This document shows positions 1-13,319 of a stretch of DNA of 32,445 nucleotides, in pieces. The position numbers and the translations under genes were made by a program. The DNA lies in contig NW_019773563.1 in assembly GCF_001039355.2 (NCBI RefSeq), forward strand, positions 32,963 through 65,407. The letters run 5' to 3'. Source of the stretch: Lingula anatina (lineage: Eukaryota > Brachiopoda > Lingulata > Lingulida > Lingulidae). The notes beneath the pieces are model-generated. The model searched no databases and was not told the DNA's origin. It was given only the letters and a program-made list of their open reading frames with translations. Each line of letters begins with the position of its first letter. Position 1 is the stretch's first letter.

Positions 1-72
1 GTGTGTGTGTGTTTGTGTGTGTGTGTTTGTGTGTGTTTGTGTGTGTGTGTGTGTGTGTGTTTGTGTGTGTTG
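1..72. repeat. (GT)n microsatellite with TTTG interruptions
   Basis: The window opens inside an almost pure GT dinucleotide tract with occasional extra T. It probably continues beyond the left edge. Confidence 0.95.
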
Positions 73-1151
73 TGTGTATTAGAGTGGTCTGTCTGGAAGA
101 TACTGATGGGCCAATAACACCTCATCTCAACTACAAGTTAACACAATGAAGCAATATTAACATCTTTTTTTCCTATTTTTCTATATCTATTGTTTAAATG
201 CTTTCTATACAAACAAACCATATTTGCTCTAAAATGCGTCAGTGTGACTAAATATCACCAAACACAATGAAGCAATCAATCTTTTTGCTTCCTAATTTTT
301 TGTTTATAATTTTATATCTCTTGTCTTGTGGCATCAAATAACAATATTTGTTGTAAATTGAACTGTGTACTGTAGGACGAAAATTGGTATCAACTTCAGT
401 TACTAAAATAATAGTATTATCAATGGTTTTTTTGAATCAGTTTTCATTTCTTTCTTGTTAACAATTGCAATGTTTCTGTTAATTGGCTACATGAACCCCT
501 AATATGCATTGGCAGCCTGACACAATTATCGAGCAAAACTGCAGCCAAAAGGAGGTTAATCAGCATATCACTAGATTCAGACAGCAAGGAAAAAAAGATC
601 CACTTAATTGTTCCCATGACTGCCAATCGAATCCCTGGCAAAATTAACGCTTTAATAATTATTAAATTCTTCTAAGGCCGAGAGAAAGTTAAATAGAGAC
701 AGGGAAGTACAACGCACAGTTAAGTATGATCAAAATCAACGGGCTGAGAATAGCAGTGATAGATAGCGACATCCAAAATAAACGAACAAACAAATAAATA
801 AAAATAGAAAAAAAGTAAAACTATGTCAACGAGATCGGCCTAAGTGAGTAATTGCTTTCGGATCGAAGTGGACTGAGATTTCGGTCTATAAGTATTGACC
901 AACATTCTGTCTTATGTGACACATGCTTTTAGCTTTGATGTTTTGTTTTACACACCATCTGCAGGATATAAGTTGACATATTTCGAACTCGGCAATACAA
1001 GTATGGTTAATTGTTACGGAAACAGATCTTAGACAATCTTATCGTCCAAGGCTTTCGAATCTTGTGGGCCGTCGAAACTAGCATGTCCCTCGCTGTCACA
1101 GTCAGTGGCGAATTTATGTTCCTTCTATTTTTCAGGACATCCGAATTTCTT
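73..1151. other. AT-rich non-coding stretch
   Basis: I see no gene here. Open frames are short, lack splice-compatible neighbours and show no recognisable domain. The stretch holds short A-rich runs around 780-815. Confidence 0.5.
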
Positions 1152-1388
1152 GGGGACCATTCCCAGACCCTATCGTACTAACTGTGGATCGATCTATCTC
1201 TGAAGGGATTCTCGCTAAATTGCAATCAATTGCAATCACGCCTACTGAAGCTGCTAGGGGGTAACCATCGTTTAGCAGCTTCAGTAGGGGTGCCAGACAT
1301 CTAAGCCGCTTAAGCTGAAGCAATTTAGCGAGAAACTCCTCAGAGATGGATCGACCCTGTTAGACTGATCTAGGTATGGGAACCCAGT
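1152..1388. mobile_element. Foldback MITE, family A copy 1
   Basis: This is a palindromic element of about 237 bp. The left arm starts gggaccattcccagaccc and runs through gatcgatctatctctgaag to cgctaaattgc. The right arm is its imperfect inverse, from gcaatttagcgagaaac to tatgggaaccc. The middle holds a second internal palindrome built on gaagctgctaggggg and cagcttcagtagg. A close relative lies at 14419-14675 and a degenerate one at 13579-13803. No transposase is present, so it is non-autonomous. Confidence 0.8.
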
Positions 1389-1555
1389 CTTAATGTTCCA
1401 CGGTTTGTTGCTCACCACGCTTACGGCAATAGAGAACATTCCACACTATTATAAGCGGGTCACGGTTTGCTTCTCACTGCACTTTCATCGTTTTGCACGC
1501 AAATTAACAGTCAATTCTCTGCCCAGGCCACCGTAATACAAGCAGAAGTAGGCCA

Positions 1556-1748
1556 GGGGCTCACTCCCAATGAAAATATCGTGCTACGTCGATCGATCCA
1601 ACTCTGTGGGGAGTCTGGTTGAATAGAATCAGATTTATATTAAAACACGCCTCCTCTTGTTTCCAACGTGTACACTCGTTTATATAACCACCAGCTTTTC
1701 CGTAGTCTACTCAACATGAGGAGGAGGCGGGTTGACCGGTTGATCTGA
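1556..1748. mobile_element. Foldback MITE, family B, truncated copy
   Basis: The sequence carries one terminal arm (cactcccaatgaaa, then gatcgatccaactctg) and the cacgcctcctc core seen in the full copies at 9070-9322 and 14776-15032. The core is in the opposite orientation to the 9070 copy and the second terminal arm is missing. It appears to be a broken copy. Confidence 0.65.
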
Positions 1749-1959
1749 AAAACAGACAGCTAGATATGCTGGTAGTTTGCAATATATAAAATGAATTCAA
1801 AACCACTAAAATATTGTGATATAGACTTACGTCAGATACAACACCGAGATCGGTAGAAACAGATAAGAAAATTCTCACTAATTAAAAGACGATTAATGCA
1901 CCTGAATAATTATCAAGGATAAATTACACAACCTGAAAATCAAATACACTGTACATAGT

Positions 1960-2740
1960 GTAGCACGTATGCACTACGTGGGAAAAATGCTCGTAGTGTA
2001 TTATATAAGAACCTGTGGTTTAGAATACGACGGGCTGGAGGTAAATAATATTATAATTATCAAAAAACATTATTCATATTTATTATAACTTTTATTAGGA
2101 AGGCATTATGATGATGACATAAAAAATAAATTTGCAATTATTAAAATGATTTGTTAATTGTTTCTATGACTTGTCGTGTTTCAAAAATGTCATCTCCTTT
2201 AAAATATTATTTGCAACATGCAATAATTGTATATTGTTGGTTTCCCATGCTCATCTAACCGTATGTGTTAAACACACTGTCATCTTGTTTGCGATAAAAT
2301 TGCTATCGTTACACTAATATTATTCTCATTATCTTGGAGCATTAAAACTTAAAGAGCGCGTCTAAATCTGCTCGCGCACGGTTGCCCTAATTCTGATCAG
2401 GTTTTAATATTAGACCACGTATGCGGGTTTGCACGGCTTGAAATGTATATAGTAAATCTGCAAATAAATGGTCTGTCCTCTGGTAATGAGTCAGGCGTAT
2501 ATAGACAGGCTGTGTCGTAATGGGGACGTACATGTACACACTATACCTGTCAGACCAGGAGAAAAGAGGTTGTAGGGGATTATATAGTGTCATTGGAGCT
2601 ACGAGAATATTTAATGTGCACTTGAAATGAAAAAGAAATCTTCTTAGTCTCATCAAATTTGCACTTTTTAAAATTTTCGATATACAGGGCGTCTGCAAGC
2701 ACCGCCATCTTATGAATATATGGATATTTTAGGCACAGTC
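1960..2740 (+). repeat. Left arm of a large diverged inverted repeat
   Basis: The reverse complement of this stretch aligns by eye to 4100-4920 in several collinear blocks. The best block is 2370-2445 against 4385-4455 and includes the shared string taatattaaaacctgatcag. Other blocks pair 2085-2130 with 4745-4790, 1990-2045 with 4840-4905, and 2640-2720 with 4160-4235. Divergence is substantial and indels are present. It is probably two old copies of one dispersed element in opposite orientation. No coding capacity is recognisable. Confidence 0.65.
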
Positions 2741-2983
2741 ATCATCAAAATAATTTACGAAAACATCTGAGTTGAACCAGTATTATATTAAACCTGCGTT
2801 CCTTCCACGGTGTCTCTTAGAAACAGGGATTTTCAGTCCAGTGACTACGTTAGGAAGTACCGGTTAAGTCCGTGGTCTCGTCCAATAATTTCTTAGTCTT
2901 GGGCATTGTCCACTCCGCGAGTTAAATCGTCCGTCTCTCCATCAAGGAGATATTCACTGTTCAAGGTTGAAGTTAAAGGAAGC

Positions 2984-3040
2984 ATGGACACAATGGGTGA
3001 TGGAGGCAATACTCATGAAGATCGTCGGGCGTCAAACGGG
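2984..3040 (+). CDS. Candidate alternative first coding exon of the SLC6 gene
   Basis: An ATG at 2984 opens 19 codons (MDTMGDGGNTHEDRRASNG) that end exactly at a consensus donor, GGG|gtgagt, in phase 0. The real first exon of the transporter at 14290-14304 also ends in phase 0, so this exon could splice to the acceptor at 16532 and give a 686-residue form (723 with the optional 111-nt exon) with a different cytoplasmic N terminus. Alternative promoters of this kind are known in SLC6 genes. The intron would be about 13.5 kb and no upstream promoter is clear. It could instead be a chance open frame or belong to another transcript. Confidence 0.35.
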
Positions 3041-3334
3041 GTGAGTAATACACAATTCATTTTAATTGGGATTTAAAATGGAATCTTATAACAGTTTGAT
3101 TAAAAGAACTGTCTTTTCACAAAGGCCTCCCTTAGTGTGCATTGGCAATATTATTGCTTGACAAATGCATGCATACCCGTATTGTGGGCTTCTGGGTTTT
3201 TTTGTGTGCAAAATGCGTACAGGTTCATACTGTTCTTGTTTGTAGGCAAATACAAAATAGTTTGTCGCATTGACAAGCCTAGCTGCTACCGAAATAATCA
3301 CGTCATATTTACACTCAGCTTCACTATATCGTCT

Positions 3335-3395
3335 CAAGCTTTCGGCCCCTTTGCCTTTTTCGAGGATTGTCAATCCCCAAGGAGCCGAAAGCTTG
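3335..3395. repeat. Short perfect-looking hairpin
   Basis: The arms caagctttcggcccctttg (3335-3353) and ccaaggagccgaaagcttg (3377-3395) are inverse with two mismatches over 19 bp and a 23-nt loop. There is no other context. Confidence 0.7.
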
Positions 3396-4099
3396 GATTA
3401 TATTTGACAACTGTAATGTACATGTAAGATCTTCAGAGACGCATCAGTAATAATACTTCTATTTTCCTTAAGATGTATACGATGAATTCACATGAATCCT
3501 CACACTACATCGTCTCAAAACGTAAAACATGGCTTCTAATTGCGGGTAATGATTTCAAAATGTTGTTCAGTTTTTATGATGTGACCTGGGATCGAAGCCA
3601 TAGCAACCTCATCTAACAATAAATATGTACGTTCGGTTGGTAGTACAACGGCGAATTTTACATATGGATGCTCTGCATGTATTTTTGACAATTGGTAGGT
3701 CAGCACGGAGAAATGAGAAACCACACTGTATTTTACTCTACATGCACCTTCCAAACTAAACTTTTAAAAACATCTTAACAGCTTTATCTTATTTTATTTT
3801 TCCTGTGTAGGAGGAGATATATTGCGCTATGACTTAGCACACCAGTTGTTATCTCATTGTTTACACAATTTCTTAGTTTTTCAGGAATGAAAATGAAAGT
3901 ATTTGATGATTACATACTATTTCCCAGTCTGCGGAATCGCGAAATTTAAAGCGATAATCACAAATAGTCTGTCTTTCAAATGCAGATCTTCAGTGTAAGC
4001 CTACTTTGTTTTAGTTACGCCTTACCTTTCACAAGTATCTATTATTTGCAGAGAGATTCAACGTGAGTATCATACTTTATGAGAGATTTTAATCTCTGT

Positions 4100-4920
4100 G
4101 CAAATAAAAGACATCTTTATCAAAATGTAATTGAAATGGTGCCTCCCTCAGAGAGAAAATATTTAGACAATATGGCGACTTCGATTCCTTATTAATACAT
4201 CGATAATCAAAATGTGCAAATAACAGTGAGTTTTTCCATTTAACTCCACAAAAATAGCTACCAGGACAATATAAGGCAACATTACTCCTTTTTTTATATT
4301 TTGAGTCCACATCTCTACACCATCTCTGAATAACCTCAGTTCGTATAGACAAAAGGCGGGGCATCCATATGCTGATTTACTATACAATTCAAGTCGTGCC
4401 AGCCCGCATACGTGTTCTAATATTAAAACCTGATCAGAATCAGGTCAACCGTGCGCGAGTAGTTTATGCTGTAATGCTTCCAAGTAATGACTATAAGATA
4501 AGCTTAATGGTAATGATAGCGTCACAAACAAGGTAATGATATGTATTTTGTTTTTTGGACTGTAATATATTTATTTATTTATTTATTTATTTATTTTTGA
4601 GCACGTAGAAAGATATAAAAAAAACCTCAAAACAAGAAAAACAAGCAATATACAGGTAGAAACGCTTGTATAAAAGAGATGATCATAGTATATTTTAGTC
4701 AGGATAAAAATAGCAATATTTGACCAATCGTTTCACAAGAAACGAGGTTATTTTTTATCATCACCATAATACCTTTCTTAGAATAGTGAAAGTAAATATG
4801 ATTATAAATACTGTTTATGATAATTATAAATATTGGGATTGACTTCCAACCCGTTGTACTCTTTGCCTCTGGTTGTTATGATAATACCTTCATTGGGAGA
4901 ATTTTCCCACATATCGCGAC
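4100..4920 (-). repeat. Right arm of the large diverged inverted repeat
   Basis: This is the inverse partner of 1960-2740. It contains an extra ATTT-type microsatellite at about 4567-4597 that the left arm lacks. The open frames in both arms differ from each other and do not translate into related proteins, so the repeat looks non-coding. Confidence 0.65.
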
Positions 4921-6160
4921 AATGTTTAAAGGTGACTACTGCCCTGTACTTCATTGGCCTGGACGCAGCCGTAAATTTGCGTACAAATTGATGAAAATGC
5001 AACGAGAAGCAAACCGTGACCCGTTTATAATATCATGGAATTTCCCTTTTGTCGTCAACGTTGTGAGCAACGACCCGCGGAACATTAAAACACGCGGATG
5101 TGAAGAGTAAGAGAAGGTACTTTACAGTCGTGTTAGGTATGTCAAGGGTTAGAAATTAGATTTGATTGAGAAAGGTGGCATTTTGTCTCACCTATCGCAT
5201 TCGTAAATTTGTTTGTTCAAGTACTGATTACTTTATTTTGAGCGCTGTTAATAACGTGGTCACTGCAAATGGTTAATATGCAGTAAAGTTGTAAAGATCA
5301 CATTAAGTCCAGTTTTATCGTCAAGCGAAACGTGCAAATAATTGTTTCTTTAATATGGCCAATAAAAAGGTGTAACTTTTTTCAGATAAATAGGCCTCAT
5401 GGTTATACAAATGGTTAGACTAAATTGAGTTGAAAATTAAGTCTAGCGATCATGCTTTTTCGATAAAGAACCGAAAATCTGCTGAATTTTTACCGTTTAC
5501 TAGGACCAAAGAGTAGATTTAGTTTTAAGTCATTTTAATAAGTCCACCCCTTCGTTTAATACTGCATATAGTACGAAATTTTCCGACAATTTGCCTTATG
5601 CTCTAACGAGCAGGTTATCAGTTTTATTTTTTTTTAATTTTTATTATTACTATTATTATTATGGTCCTTACATAACTTCATACATGACATTAACCCAACG
5701 TCATTTTTTCTTTGCCAGGCTATTCCACTGCATCTCTGAAGGGAAGGATAGTTACAGATAACTATTGATATTACGTTTTCTCGTTATGGTCAAAGCACTC
5801 TGTTTGCGTAACCTACAGGGTGATGTGGCAGAAAAAAGGTTACAAGTCAAGGATGTCCCTGTTCATTCTATAGTATATTGCGACACTTTTTCCAGAATAT
5901 CACAAATATTACATGTATAGCTTCAGCAGAGAGAGGCAACGGCTAACCAAAACAATTACGTTTTAATTTAAATTAAAAAAATAACGTTAAGGTCTGCATA
6001 ATATATTCTCACCAAAACAGGTCGCGTCTTATCTAACCACCGTACGCGAGTCCGCAGGTCAAGAAAATTGTTAAAGTCTTGTTCGTAAACATGGGAGGCT
6101 GTCCTTGATATCGGCACCCAATCACAACTAACGTCCGGATAAAACCTTTACATACTGGAA

Positions 6161-6229
6161 TGTGTGTGTGTGTTGGGGGGGGGGGGGGGGGGGGGTGTTG
6201 GGGGGGGTTTTTAAAGGGGCCTTTTCGGN
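6161..6229. repeat. GT then poly-G tract with one ambiguous base
   Basis: A short GT run passes into more than 20 consecutive G, then a second G run. The only undetermined base of the window (n) is at 6229, consistent with sequencing difficulty in the G tract. The exact length is unreliable. Confidence 0.85.
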
Positions 6230-6807
6230 GCTTTATTGGTAGTGATGTATTTTGGCAGTTTCAACTCGATCATAGATTACTTATCACACGGGGACCAAAG
6301 TAAAGGTAAGCCAAAGGCTGGCTTATTCATAGATGAATCTATCAGATCAACAGCGCATAATTTTACGTGATAAAACCGTTCTTGATGAAATGGGAACAGA
6401 ATATTATAAGAAAGAGAGTTTTGAGGCCACCCTGTTTTGGATCCCGTTTTTTACGTGTTCATCATAGGCGTAAAGCAGTTTTTGCGCCGCTTAGTATGTG
6501 ATATTAAATGTATGTTTGACCTTAAAGGGAGGGGGGTATTTGGAGGGAGTTCTTAAAGGGTCCTTTCAGTGTTTCTTAGACATATTGCCAGCTAGATGCC
6601 CGAATATTTATAGTTCAAAAGAAATTATATAAAGTATGTCTATAAGGCCATCTTTACCTTTCCACTGCTTCTAATAAGATGACGATGAAAAAAACAAACA
6701 GTTAAACTATTCAGCATAATGAAAATGTTAAATGATCTTGATGCATTTCTTTGGTGCAACGTTACGAACCAGCTGTATATTGGCCAGCCTGGTGTATGTT
6801 GACCCCC

Positions 6808-6844
6808 CACACACACACACCCCAACGACTCGCGCGCGCGCGCG

Positions 6845-6879
<35 letters not shown>

Positions 6880-6895
6880 GCACACACACACACAC
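6808..6895. repeat. (CA)n-(CG)n-(CA)n microsatellite
   Basis: CA repeats flank a pure CG run at about 6831-6845. The second half is an almost uninterrupted alternating purine-pyrimidine tract. Open frames over it (poly His-Thr or Cys-Val) are repeat artefacts. Confidence 0.95.
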
Positions 6896-9069
6896 TGACC
6901 AAGGTCATGTTCATAGATCCATAGAACCCAACAAACTACTTAGTACAAAAGGATATTGTCACATAGAGAGGTATTTCATATGAAGGGGGTGCTCCAGGGT
7001 TAGCAGACAGTTAGGTGGATATATAGGGATTGGGAGAAACGGCTTTTATGAACTTTGACAAACGACAATTGGCCCCCATTTGAACGCAGATGGAAGAGGG
7101 ACTCATTAAAAGTCAAGTAGTCAAGTCATGTAGGTATGTCATGGAGTTTGCACGTTTGACCCCGAACGGGGACATCCACACACAGCTCTGTTGGCGTCCA
7201 GTCAGTCATCAATCACTTTAATAGAATAACAAGTTGATTAGAGAGATAAGTTACTTGGAATTGGTCCAGCACATAATGCGACGTCGTCAACAGAAGACCA
7301 GTTACCAATTATTTACCTAGTGACGTATAGAAAACTTGAAGTGCCGATAGATTGTATAGAAGTTTAAATAAGTGAATACAACGAATAAACAAGCTTATCT
7401 TCATGACAAGCCAAAACCAGTATTAAACATTTATTTATTTATTTATAATAAGCATACTTATCGCATAGCGAGTCAGATACGAGACGCCCAGTGCCCCTAT
7501 AACGTATAACTTGACCCTAACGGACAGAGGATGTTGTCAGGATGCGCTACCGTTGTTGCCAAAAAATTGTGACATTTATCTAACTAATGCTATTTCAAAA
7601 AGATCCCTATTTCTTCTTTCCGTGCCAGATAACATTTCTGTGTGGAAAAGATAGAAAGATCCTGTTGTTTATTTTCATGTTTTATTATTATCCATGTCAT
7701 TATTTTTATTACCTTAAAAATAACAAAATGTATTAAATTCTTAAACACTCGTCAGTGACCTGTGTAGTTCACCTATACGGAAAAGTGACGCACCCCACGT
7801 GACCGAATAGCCCTCCCCTTAATGGTGTGTCATTTTAAACAAATACAAAACAACTTCTAAGTTGGTTGAACCGGACGCAAATCCATTATAAGGATATTGC
7901 TGTACGACATATTTTCAAGGTAAGCATTTTAATAATGTTTCACGAGCGAAAATTTTAAAGGCAAAGAGAAGTGCATGAAGCGCGTAATGGTTTTTGAAAA
8001 AAAAAAAAAAAAGCATAATGTTTATTTGTAATATTAATATGATTTCATATGTTTTCCCCTCTGTTACTATGAACATCGTTAGAGGAATTATGGCACTAGC
8101 AACATCGAGGCGTCGTTTTCATATACCTTTAGGTCTAAATAAAAGGTTACCCAAATGCTAGTGCTGGTGATGTTTTCTTTACATCAGGAACATGTAGACG
8201 TTTTTCTTTTTTATTCGAAATTCATCTTCAGATATTTTAAGCTCAGTTATATGTATTAGTGCTGTCGGCGTATTAAAACGATGAAAAAGTATCGTGAGCG
8301 TGTCGGAGTTGAATAAACTGTTACGGCTGTGGCATTTTCATGACAAGAAAGGCACCGCAGTGGTGATTTGAAATGAAAAGATAACATGTCAACAATCAGT
8401 AATAACGAATGTGCATGCACGAGGGAAATAAAACCCAGGTATGTGGACTGAAAAACGCGGAAATGGTTGTAGAAAATATGCTGGTCTGCATCAGTCAGAA
8501 GGCCAATATGTAGGAAAAAATCTGTGGAGGGGTTAATAAAAATCTGAACTTAGCTTGCTCAGTGCCGTTATCAAAATATTTTATTATTAAATGATGAGAA
8601 TATAACCTATGTCCGTCTTTCTTTGCAAGACGTTATAAGAGATGAGCCTAAATGTGCAATAACAAACCCAATTCACAAAACAAAATGTGGAGAGGAACAT
8701 TACTTTGCTTTATTTTATTTCTTAAAAATTAATTTTTCTTTTTGTATTGTTCAATAAAAACAAGCGTGGTTGCATTTTATATGGTAGATTAAAATAGTCA
8801 ACAGGCACTCTGGATAATACCGACGTATCGAATCCTTTTCATTGGTTTCAGAATGCATTTTTAAGTTTAATACTTAGATTTTATATTCTAGAATTCGCCG
8901 ATCATTAAGATTCTGACATGAACTAATTTCAAAGCACTAGCACTTATCAGTGCACTCATCGCTTCCAAAATAAATGGGCTTATTTCCATTTTAACGAGGT
9001 AAATAAATCTTTAAAATTTACTTTACTAGTTCGTTTGAGTGCGTTTCTAGCCGTTTCATATCAAGTATT

Positions 9070-9322
9070 AGGGTCCATTCCCAATGAAACAATCGGTCTA
9101 CGTAGATCGATCCAACTCCGCGGGGACTCTCGCTGAATGCAATCATATTAACAGATCAACACGCCTCCTCCTAGTGTTGAGTAGAATACAAAAAAGCTGG
9201 TGATAATACGAGTAGATTGGAAACAAGAGGAGGTGTGTTAATCTGCTAACCCGATTGCATTCAGCGACAGTCCCCGCGGAGTTAGATCGATTTTCGTAGA
9301 ACGATAATTTCATTGGGATTCA
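9070..9322. mobile_element. Foldback MITE, family B full copy
   Basis: The left arm begins gggtccattcccaatgaaac and runs through gatcgatccaactccgcgg and ctcgctgaatgcaatc. The right arm is the inverse, gattgcattcagcg then ccgcggagttagatcg, ending in aatttcattggga. The centre carries inverse cacgcctcctcc and ggaggtgtg blocks. At roughly 250 bp with no coding capacity, it is a non-autonomous palindromic DNA element. Confidence 0.85.
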
Positions 9323-9689
9323 GTTCTTACGGAGAAACATGTGTAACATGTAACATGTGTAGGTGACTCAATGCGAAAAAAGCAGTACTAGTATATGGGA
9401 TATTTCTTATCAGTATTTACTGCGTTTAACGAGGAAAAAACCTTTTTAAGTACCTAAGGCAAATAAAAGAATAACACAAATAAAAAAACTAATTTTATGT
9501 GGACTCAATAGGCTCACACGTAAATAACTGATATAAATGACCTGATGACGTCCACGACGGTATCGCCGATCTCGGGACAGATATTTTTAGCGAAAGGTGA
9601 ACCAATTTACAAGCGTATCAACATTGGCCCTCTAAACAACGGCGTTTACGTGTAACTAGTATTAGTGCTGGCCTGACAGGTATTTTAAA

Positions 9690-9862
9690 CAGGTGCGACA
9701 GGAATGATAGTCCTGGGAATGAAATTTCGTGGCCCCATATATGAGTACAGGTTAGAGTTAGCCGGGGTATTGGGGTTAGTATATTAGACGAAATAAGTCA
9801 CCCGTACAAAGTAATGGGAAGCGGACTACGGTTCCTAATAGACTACCATTCCTGTCACGCCG
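9690..9862. mobile_element. Small MITE-like element with 27-bp inverted ends
   Basis: The left end gcgacaggaatgatagtcc is mirrored by the right end gactaccattcctgtcacgc, giving a 170-bp element. The family is unrelated to A and B. The interior is unremarkable. Confidence 0.55.
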
Positions 9863-12540
9863 GCGCTGTGACAGCCTGAAAAACAAATTTGGCCAACACC
9901 CACCCACGCAACCCACGGGACCGGCCTCCTTTAAAAACTTTGTCCGTTACTTCACCGGTTTTCATCGGGGCGTGTCTGCTGGATTTAATGATGCGATATT
10001 GTATTAAAATATGTTTAGGTTGTGAGAAATCGAAATGTCAGAAAATAACTACTGATGATTTGGGAGAACGGGTTAGTTTATTCAGTTTTTACCTGCTTCT
10101 TCTAACATTTTGCAAGCCGAGACCATTTTAGCCGCGAGTTAAATCTTGTACATGGAGGTCCATGTAAGAGAGTCCTTCCAGCATCAGATCCATAACGGTT
10201 GGGGTCAACGTGGCGTAAGTGGGTCAATGTCTGAAACGTTTCCCTGTACAAAATTTTGGGAACGCTCTGTGTATCACAGTGGACACTCTATCTCGTACAA
10301 GACACAGGACCTTGGGTTTATTTACGGAGCAAACTGAGGTGCGTTAGCGGAGAGCAAAGACTGCAATCCTTGTAGAGAATCACAGGATCAACTACCACAT
10401 CTGACAGCACCTCAACTAACACATCCGATATCGCCCCGTTAATCTTTACCCAATACAAGGAAGTTACGACATAAGCTCCGCGCAAGCATTTGCGCTAGTT
10501 GGATTTGTCTTTTAGATTATGCGTCCCAGGAAAGTGGCCAATTTCAGAAACAGGAACATTTGTAGTCGTCTTTTATAAAACATCAAGCATACTGAAAGGT
10601 CTGGCATTTCTTGCGTTCTTATCAAAAAAGCGCAGATTTTTTTTTACTACTACTGCTGCAGCATATTGTGTCAAAAAAGTATAAAAAATAGAATTAGATC
10701 TGAAACCAGCAATTGACTTGAGATTGTGCCGACTGGGACTTGCTCGAAAAATGTGTGCAAAAAACTCCTGACACTGGTAGCGTCGCTTCCAACTATTGTG
10801 CGCGTCGGGTCACATTCCAAGTTGTGTCCAGTTCGCTCTGTGTAATCAGGACATCAAATAACACCGCTCCAAGTCAGTGACCACAAATGGGCCTCAGCCA
10901 AGTCAGTGACCACAAATGGGCCTCGGCCACTGGTCAACGCTGCAATTTTTCTAACATCAACGCTCGCCACAAGAAAGGCTGCTTACTTATTCCCTTATAT
11001 TTAGCCTTGCGTTATTTCAAAATTTTCTTGCCACGCTGTCTCGTGAAATAATAATAGAAATATGAATAATATATCTTTTTAATCACCAAAAACAGGGTCG
11101 CGTTGATGCCTGGCAGATTTTCTGTGTTATCACACCTATCTGCGATGACCCCTGGTCAGTCACGCTGTCCGCACACCAATTACACACAGAGCTCATTAAT
11201 ATGAAGCTGGGTCTATTTTTTGCACAGAGAGTATATAGTGCACGTTGCAGATGGGTCGGTATCTAATATTCTCATTTGTCTCAGAAGAGGACTAACATAG
11301 AAGTAAGCGTTTCCGTACTTGTCTGGTAAGTTGATACATGTACATGTATCTTCAGTGTCACATTGCCAATAACTTCCATTTCAAGAGTTTTTACAATGAG
11401 TGAAGAATGTCTGGAAGGTGCTGTGAAGTTCAAAGTTGAAACAATATCTTAGTGACCGTCTCCTAGGCAGGTATTAACGCAGTCAGGGAATAAAGAAAAT
11501 AATGACGAATTAAAACTGAGTATCGTAAGAGCGTCTGAAAGAGAGGTGAAATCTGAACGATGTAAGTTTTTTTTTTTTTCAGAATCCAATATTAAATGTC
11601 TATTAATGTACATGTACTTATTTATTAATTTATCTAGCTAATTGATTAATTTAAAATCTTAGTTATTTATGTTTAGTTATTTGAAATGAGGGATCGGCTT
11701 CACTAAAAACTTAAGATGGAGGGTTAATGTTTACTTTAAACCAAAATCTGGTCTTACATTCACGATATATTGACAGTAGTACCCCTAAAGAAAATGCCGG
11801 CTTTATCAAACCCCTTTCTTTATTGTTAATAAAACAAGCTCACTATTTTTTTTTATCTAAGTGGGATATCACTTAATTTTTTTAGTTCCAGGTAGACTAA
11901 AATTTTGGCTCGAAAATTTCAAAATTTTCTGTAAACCGGTTCAAGGTTATGCTTACGAAGGCGTTGTGCTTCTGATTTTTTATTCTTAAACTCGTCATAA
12001 TCATAAAAAATATTGAAACATCATACTATGCATAAAACTTTCATAATGAAACCGAAGATCCTTCTGTTTTAAATATTGACCTTTTTTGTAAAAAGGAAAG
12101 AGTTTGGCACCCCCCCCCCCCCCTTAGTTCTGATATGTCCACCAATACTTCTCTTTTTCTGGATTGACCAGACGTAACAAGTGATATATAATCTTATCTT
12201 TTCAATCATTTGAATGTTTGGGGGATGTACACTTCAATGATTGAATAGATGACACGGCGGTCGCATAATTAACTTCGGTGATTGCTGTTTGCCACTTTTG
12301 ACAGTGAGAAAATGTTCGCTATGTTTCCCTATAATGATGGCGGGCATGAAATTTACGGCTGATTTCACAAAGGGAGTCGGCATAAGACCACATATTACTC
12401 TGATTTTACCCACGGTAATTGAGAACTAGTCTACTTATATAAAATTATATGCCTGCCCTCTAAAAGGAAGGAACGGCTAATGTTACAAATGTTAGATACG
12501 GCATTTTTGTGACGTCGTGCAGGTCCGGCGGGGGGGTTCG
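9863..12540. other. Gene-poor region
   Basis: I see no supported gene. Three open frames between 9889 and 10684 have no splice logic, domain or signal peptide. A 29-bp tandem repeat lies at 10869-10926, and a poly-C run at about 12111-12124. Confidence 0.5.
10869..10926 (+). repeat. 29-bp tandem duplication
   Basis: Two adjacent copies, 10869-10897 and 10898-10926, share ccaagtcagtgaccacaaat and differ at one base near the end (cag against cgg). Confidence 0.9.
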
Positions 12541-12607
12541 CAGTGGAGAATGGGCCAACAAAGATAATATGGAAGATGTCGAAAAAATATCTCTGGATCC
12601 GCCCCTG
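12541..12607 (-). mobile_element. End of a hAT-like element (left)
   Basis: This segment ends in ggatccgcccctg and is about 75% identical to the reverse complement of 13070-13132. The terminus caggggcggat resembles hAT-type inverted ends. The end lies at 12607 with the body to the left. The long open frame 12543-12917 starts inside it and crosses into unrelated sequence, so it is not a gene. Confidence 0.5.
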
Positions 12608-13069
12608 CGAACAGTTACTTTATTTTGAGAATCTACGGCAGATTTATTCTCAACTTAGGTGGGTCAAAATATTCAGTTTTAAGTTATTTGTGCATGACTC
12701 CATTTATCTTCATCTTGGACACAGTATCGTAATTTTGTCCATGTCTTCATTTTCTCCCGTGCTCAAGACGCACATGACACTCATCGTCTCGTTAAAATTC
12801 CTCCCCACATTAGCGTGGTGTGTCAAAGGACGCATATTATCATATCAAAATTGTCATCTGTCCGTCATCTTCCCATTAAAGGAGGGTGTTTGGGCAGTGC
12901 ACCATGTAGTTTCATAGTAGACAGTCACACTGTGCAATCAGTTTTGTTTACACATATGAGATGTTCTGTTACGTGTTGATATTGTTATATTGACATGTTT
13001 CAAAGGAAGGTGTCATTACAAGTGCCTTGTGATCAGCATTGGCATACATAGCTGTGAAGTATTGTATGA

Positions 13070-13132
13070 CAGGGGCGGATTCAGACATATTTTCTGACAG
13101 TCTTCCAAATTATTTTTGTTGATCCATTCTTC
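13070..13132 (+). mobile_element. End of a hAT-like element (right)
   Basis: It begins caggggcggattcagac and is the inverse partner of 12541-12607. The element body would extend to the right. No matching far end was found. Confidence 0.5.
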
Positions 13133-13319
13133 ATTTTTGCAATGAGAGCTGAAAAACAGAACTGGTGAAAACTGGGCATTTTCACAGAGGGCCATGTGGA
13201 AGATAGCTTGCGTTTAACATGTTTACCCCTCTTAAAATAAAGTTTGAAAAAATCGAATAACAGTTTAACCATTTTTTAAAAATTCGAATCACCAAGCAAT
13301 TCCACACGGTAGAAGAGAG

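Larger units (their letters stand above)
4921..9067. other. Gene-poor region with simple repeats
   Basis: I find no exon with a domain or a credible splice pair. The stretch contains a G-rich tract, a CA/CG tract, short poly-T and poly-A runs (for example 7998-8012), and generally AT-rich sequence. A motif around 6200-6240 (gggggtttttaaaggggcc) recurs diverged at about 6545-6580. Confidence 0.5.
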